DNA from: Streptomyces sp. GESEQ-4
GTDB taxonomy: Bacteria > Actinomycetota > Actinomycetes > Streptomycetales > Streptomycetaceae
Length of the DNA stretch: 64,000 nt
Reading direction: 5' to 3'
Assembly (NCBI RefSeq): GCF_017948455.1
Contig: NZ_JAFFSU010000018.1
Location: 62,001-126,000, forward strand
The notes below the pieces were generated by a model. That model saw only the letters and a program-made list of their open reading frames with translations. It ran no database searches and had not been told where the DNA came from. Each line of letters opens with the position of its first letter. The stretch's first letter is position 1. Below are positions 62,116 to 64,000 of the stretch, one piece after another. A program made the position numbers and the translations under genes.

Positions 62116-62204
62116 GGGGGTGGGGGTCCTCTCACGTCACACGTGCGCTGCCGGTTTGTCGCGTGCATGCTCGTCGGCGAGGGTGGCGCGAGGGGAACGA
62201 AGTG

Positions 62205-62220
62205 GTTACTTGACGGTAAC
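62205..62220. promoter_or_regulatory. GTTAC-N6-GTAAC dyad upstream of the acid phosphatase
   Basis: Inverted repeat GTTAC-TTGACG-GTAAC about 90 bases upstream of the phosphatase start. The centre contains TTGAC, a -35-like hexamer on the plus strand. A response regulator of envelope or phosphate stress could bind here, but the match to a PHO box is poor. The 62221-62549 stretch that follows holds the M23 peptidase promoter and a 5' leader with a T-rich segment and no other gene. Confidence 0.4.
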
Positions 62221-62549
62221 TCCACGCGAGACGCGGGTCACACCGCGGGTGGTCGCCCGGTGACAAGCCGCACAGGCGATTTGCCCGGTACTAGAGGGAA
62301 TAGTGGAAACCGCCGTTCGGGCAAAAAGGACTATTGGTGCGGGCGAGTGGGGCGGTTCTGCCCTCATGGGTCGATTTGCGCTCGATGGTTGTTCTGTCAA
62401 TAACCGTGAAGTTTTGCGATGAAGTACTAGGTTCCGTCGTAGATCGGGGGTTTGGGGGTCTCTGGGCGGTGGGGGTACCAAGGGGTGTCCCATCCGGCGG
62501 CCGCCTGTGCGCCGGGTGGTTTTCTGTCCCCTTCCCCCGTGAGGTTCCG

Positions 62550-63137
62550 ATGTTCCAGCGCGTCTCCGCTCGCTCTTCCCGTACGTCCCTGCTCCGCACC
62601 CGTGGGGCCGTCATGGCTGCCGCCGTCGGTGCCTCGGTCGTGCTGGGGGCCGGAGTCGCGACCGCCGCGCAGGGCACGGTCGCCAAGGCCGCGCCCACCG
62701 CCGCCGCGAAGAAGGCCACGTCCTGGGTCAAGCCGGTCGCGAAGTACACCAAGTCCGCGAGCTTCGCGGCGAACGGCGCCATGTGGCAGTCCACCCACAG
62801 CGGTCAGGACTTCGCCGTGCCCAGCGGCACCGTCGTCAAGGCCGCGCACGGCGGCACGGTCGTCAAGGCCGGCGGCAACGGCGCCGGTGACGGCCCCGCC
62901 TACGGCAACGCCGTCGTCATCAAGCACGGCAACGGGACGTACTCCCAGTACGCCCACCTGTCGAAGATCAACGTCAAGTCCGGCCAGATCGTGAAGACCG
63001 GCCAGCGGATAGCCCTGTCCGGCAACACCGGCAACTCCAGCGGCCCTCACCTGCACTTCGAGGTCCGTACGACCGCGAACTACGGCTCCGCCATCGACCC
63101 GGTCGCCTTCCTGCGCGGCAAGGGCCTGGCGCTCTAG
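62550..63137 (+). CDS. Secreted M23 (LytM-type) metallopeptidase
   Basis: Exported peptidase of 195 residues, ATG 62550 with GAGG six bases before. Signal peptide MFQRVSARSSRTSLLRTRGA followed by hydrophobic VMAAAVGASVVLGAGVATAA. The LytM zinc site is complete: His83 and Asp87 (HSGQDFAV), His136 (YAHLSKI) and His169 (GPHLHFEV). The enzyme cleaves peptide bridges in peptidoglycan. The 200-base leader is unusually long. The stop overlaps the convergent TetR stop by four bases. Confidence 0.95.
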   Translation: MFQRVSARSSRTSLLRTRGAVMAAAVGASVVLGAGVATAAQGTVAKAAPTAAAKKATSWVKPVAKYTKSASFAANGAMWQSTHSGQDFAVPSGTVVKAAHGGTVVKAGGNGAGDGPAYGNAVVIKHGNGTYSQYAHLSKINVKSGQIVKTGQRIALSGNTGNSSGPHLHFEVRTTANYGSAIDPVAFLRGKGLAL

Positions 63138-63730
63138 GCGTTCCGGCTTCCGGTGTGCGCCTGTGTCACCAGATCGATCGCGACCTCGAGGACGGCCTTG
63201 CGCTTGTCCTCGGGGTCGCCTTCGACGTCCCGCAGGACGAACATCCCGGCGTGCATCGTGAACAGGGCGCTGATGCAGCGGACCTGGTCGACCAGGTCGG
63301 CATCGGGGTCGATGATGATGTCGCGCATGCCCATCATGCGGTTCTTGAACATCTCGCCGATGCTCAGTTCCCGTACGGTCGCCTGGTTCTCCTGCATGAA
63401 CTGGAACAGCGGCGCCGCCTCGGACAGGATCCGGCCGTAGCGCCGTACGATCTCCTGCTTCGTCTCCAGGGTGTGCGGCTGCCGCTTGCCCCACTCGGTC
63501 AGGTCCTCGATCGGCTTCGTCAGGTCCTCGAAGAGGCTGACGAGGATCTCTTCCTTGGTCTTGAAGTGGTAGTAGAGCGCCGCCTTCGTGACATCGAGGC
63601 GCTCGGCGATCTCCCGCAGGGAGGTCTTCTCGTAGCCCTGCTCGGCGAAGAGTTCGAGGGCGATGTCCTGGATGCGCTGGCGGGTGTCCCCGCGGCGCCG
63701 GTGCTTGGTGCCGTCCATGGTGCCGCCCAT
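63134..63730 (-). CDS. TetR family transcriptional regulator
   Basis: Repressor of 198 residues from ATG 63730 (MGGTMDGTKHRRRGDTRQRI) with GAGGAG seven bases before; MDGTK at 63718 is an alternative. The TetR helix-turn-helix is clear (DIALELFAEQGYEKTSLREI, AERLDVTKAALYYHFKTKEE). The ligand domain is unremarkable. It diverges from the DHA2 exporter across a long inverted operator and very likely controls both. Confidence 0.95.
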   Translation of the reverse strand: MGGTMDGTKHRRRGDTRQRIQDIALELFAEQGYEKTSLREIAERLDVTKAALYYHFKTKEEILVSLFEDLTKPIEDLTEWGKRQPHTLETKQEIVRRYGRILSEAAPLFQFMQENQATVRELSIGEMFKNRMMGMRDIIIDPDADLVDQVRCISALFTMHAGMFVLRDVEGDPEDKRKAVLEVAIDLVTQAHTGSRNA

Positions 63731-63758
63731 CCTCGTACTCCTCGGCTTTCCAGAAAAC

Positions 63759-63825
63759 TTACTTGACGCCCGGCTAGTTACGCCTCTACCTTCCGAGTGT
63801 AGACAACTAGCCGGGCGGCAAGTAA
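63759..63825. promoter_or_regulatory. Inverted 21-bp operator pair between tetR and MFS exporter
   Basis: The 21-nt segment TTACTTGACGCCCGGCTAGT(T) at 63759 recurs inverted at 63805-63825 with a single mismatch, separated by 25 bases. Each half overlaps a possible promoter (TTGACG on the plus strand; TTGCCG on the minus). The arrangement suggests two TetR dimers, one for each direction. Confidence 0.88.
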
Positions 63826-63851
63826 GTAGCGGTGCCGGGGGAGTGGGAACG

Positions 63852-64000
63852 ATGGTGGCGACAGAGACAGTCACAGACGAGGCGGGCGGTCGGCCCAGGA
63901 GCGTGCGGGTCGTGCTCTTCGCGCTCATGATCGCGATGATGCTCGCGATGCTCGACAACATGATCATCGGCACCGCGATGCCGACGATCGTCGGTGAGCT
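63852..64000 (+). CDS. MFS drug exporter, DHA2 family (5' part only)
   Basis: The window holds the first 49 codons from ATG 63852 behind GGGGGAG: MVATETVTDEAGGRPRSVRV then FALMIAMMLAMLDNMIIGTAMPTIVGE. The LDxxIIxxAMPTI motif is that of 14-helix DHA2 (EmrB/QacA) exporters. The rest lies beyond 64000. It is divergent from tetR, the standard arrangement for an inducible drug exporter. Confidence 0.9.
   Translation, partial: MVATETVTDEAGGRPRSVRVVLFALMIAMMLAMLDNMIIGTAMPTIVGE

Noticed and set aside
62205..62220. PHO box for the acid phosphatase
   Set aside because: The dyad GTTAC-N6-GTAAC is inverted, whereas PhoP boxes are direct repeats of GTTCACC-like units; kept only as a low-confidence site.
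62335..62549. Possible c-di-AMP (ydaO-type) riboswitch in the M23 peptidase leader
   Set aside because: Such switches often precede wall hydrolases in actinomycetes, but I could not find the conserved paired core; only G-rich runs are visible. A covariance-model search would settle it.

Overview
This window is chromosomal DNA from a Streptomyces (or a very close actinomycete). The signs are very high GC with G/C third positions, many GTG starts, and characteristic families: Lsr2, TipA, DUF397/WhiJ-type regulators, zinc-free ribosomal paralogues, a SCO3374-like protein and ClpC1. Short intergenic repeats that I recall from streptomycete genomes are also present. The gene order from the polymerase to clpC1 resembles, from memory, the core region of Streptomyces coelicolor that carries tipA, ftsH, nadBC, lsr2 and clpC1. 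Most of the window is therefore conserved core, with a few accessory genes.

Layout. 0.2-4.5 kb: a PolA-like polymerase, then a Clp-N/helix-turn-helix protein and a DUF2786 protein diverging from a perfect palindrome, then a lipoprotein. 4.5-7.6 kb: a second lipoprotein, then a zinc-responsive block in which two divergent operons (L28-S14 and L33-L31-CobW-like-S18) flank a Zur-like box. 7.9-10 kb: a DUF397/anti-sigma-like ATPase/WhiJ-type regulator trio with a shared 30-bp element. 10-14 kb: aldehyde dehydrogenase, PadR and a DrrAB-type exporter with two operators. 14-20 kb: glutamate decarboxylase, a Uma2 protein, tipA with its promoter palindrome and internal TipAS start, YbjQ, DedA and a ThrE-like exporter. 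20-32 kb: ppa, dacB, a zinc metallopeptidase, tilS, hpt, ftsH, folE and the folP-(NTF2)-folB-folK-DUF3180 group.

32-42.7 kb: an aminoacyl-phosphatidylglycerol synthase-like protein diverging from an exported esterase, a coiled-coil membrane protein, two PH-domain proteins, a solo nuoD, an NDUFAF7-like methyltransferase and a two-component system. 42.7-45.4 kb: an ArsR-type regulator with a 23-bp palindrome, a small protein and a threonine-aldolase-like enzyme. 45.5-51 kb: a cofactor operon (DUF2520/PanG-like, panC, nadB, nadC, coaX) that joins CoA and NAD synthesis. 51-57.6 kb: small proteins, a BlaI-type regulator, an ArgA-like acetyltransferase, lsr2, the SCO3374-like gene and clpC1 with a ClgR-like box. 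57.7-61.3 kb: a two-gene accessory module, a 1070-residue trypsin-like protease/NACHT NTPase/LRR protein preceded by a small partner, bounded by near-identical terminator stems. This is the best candidate for an undescribed immune-like system. 61.5-64 kb: a secreted acid phosphatase, an M23 peptidase, and a TetR/DHA2 exporter pair with a long inverted operator; the exporter runs off the window.

Across the window a palindrome, CACGCGCGCGTG, recurs far more often than composition predicts. I saw no tRNA, rRNA, CRISPR array, transposase or phage gene.
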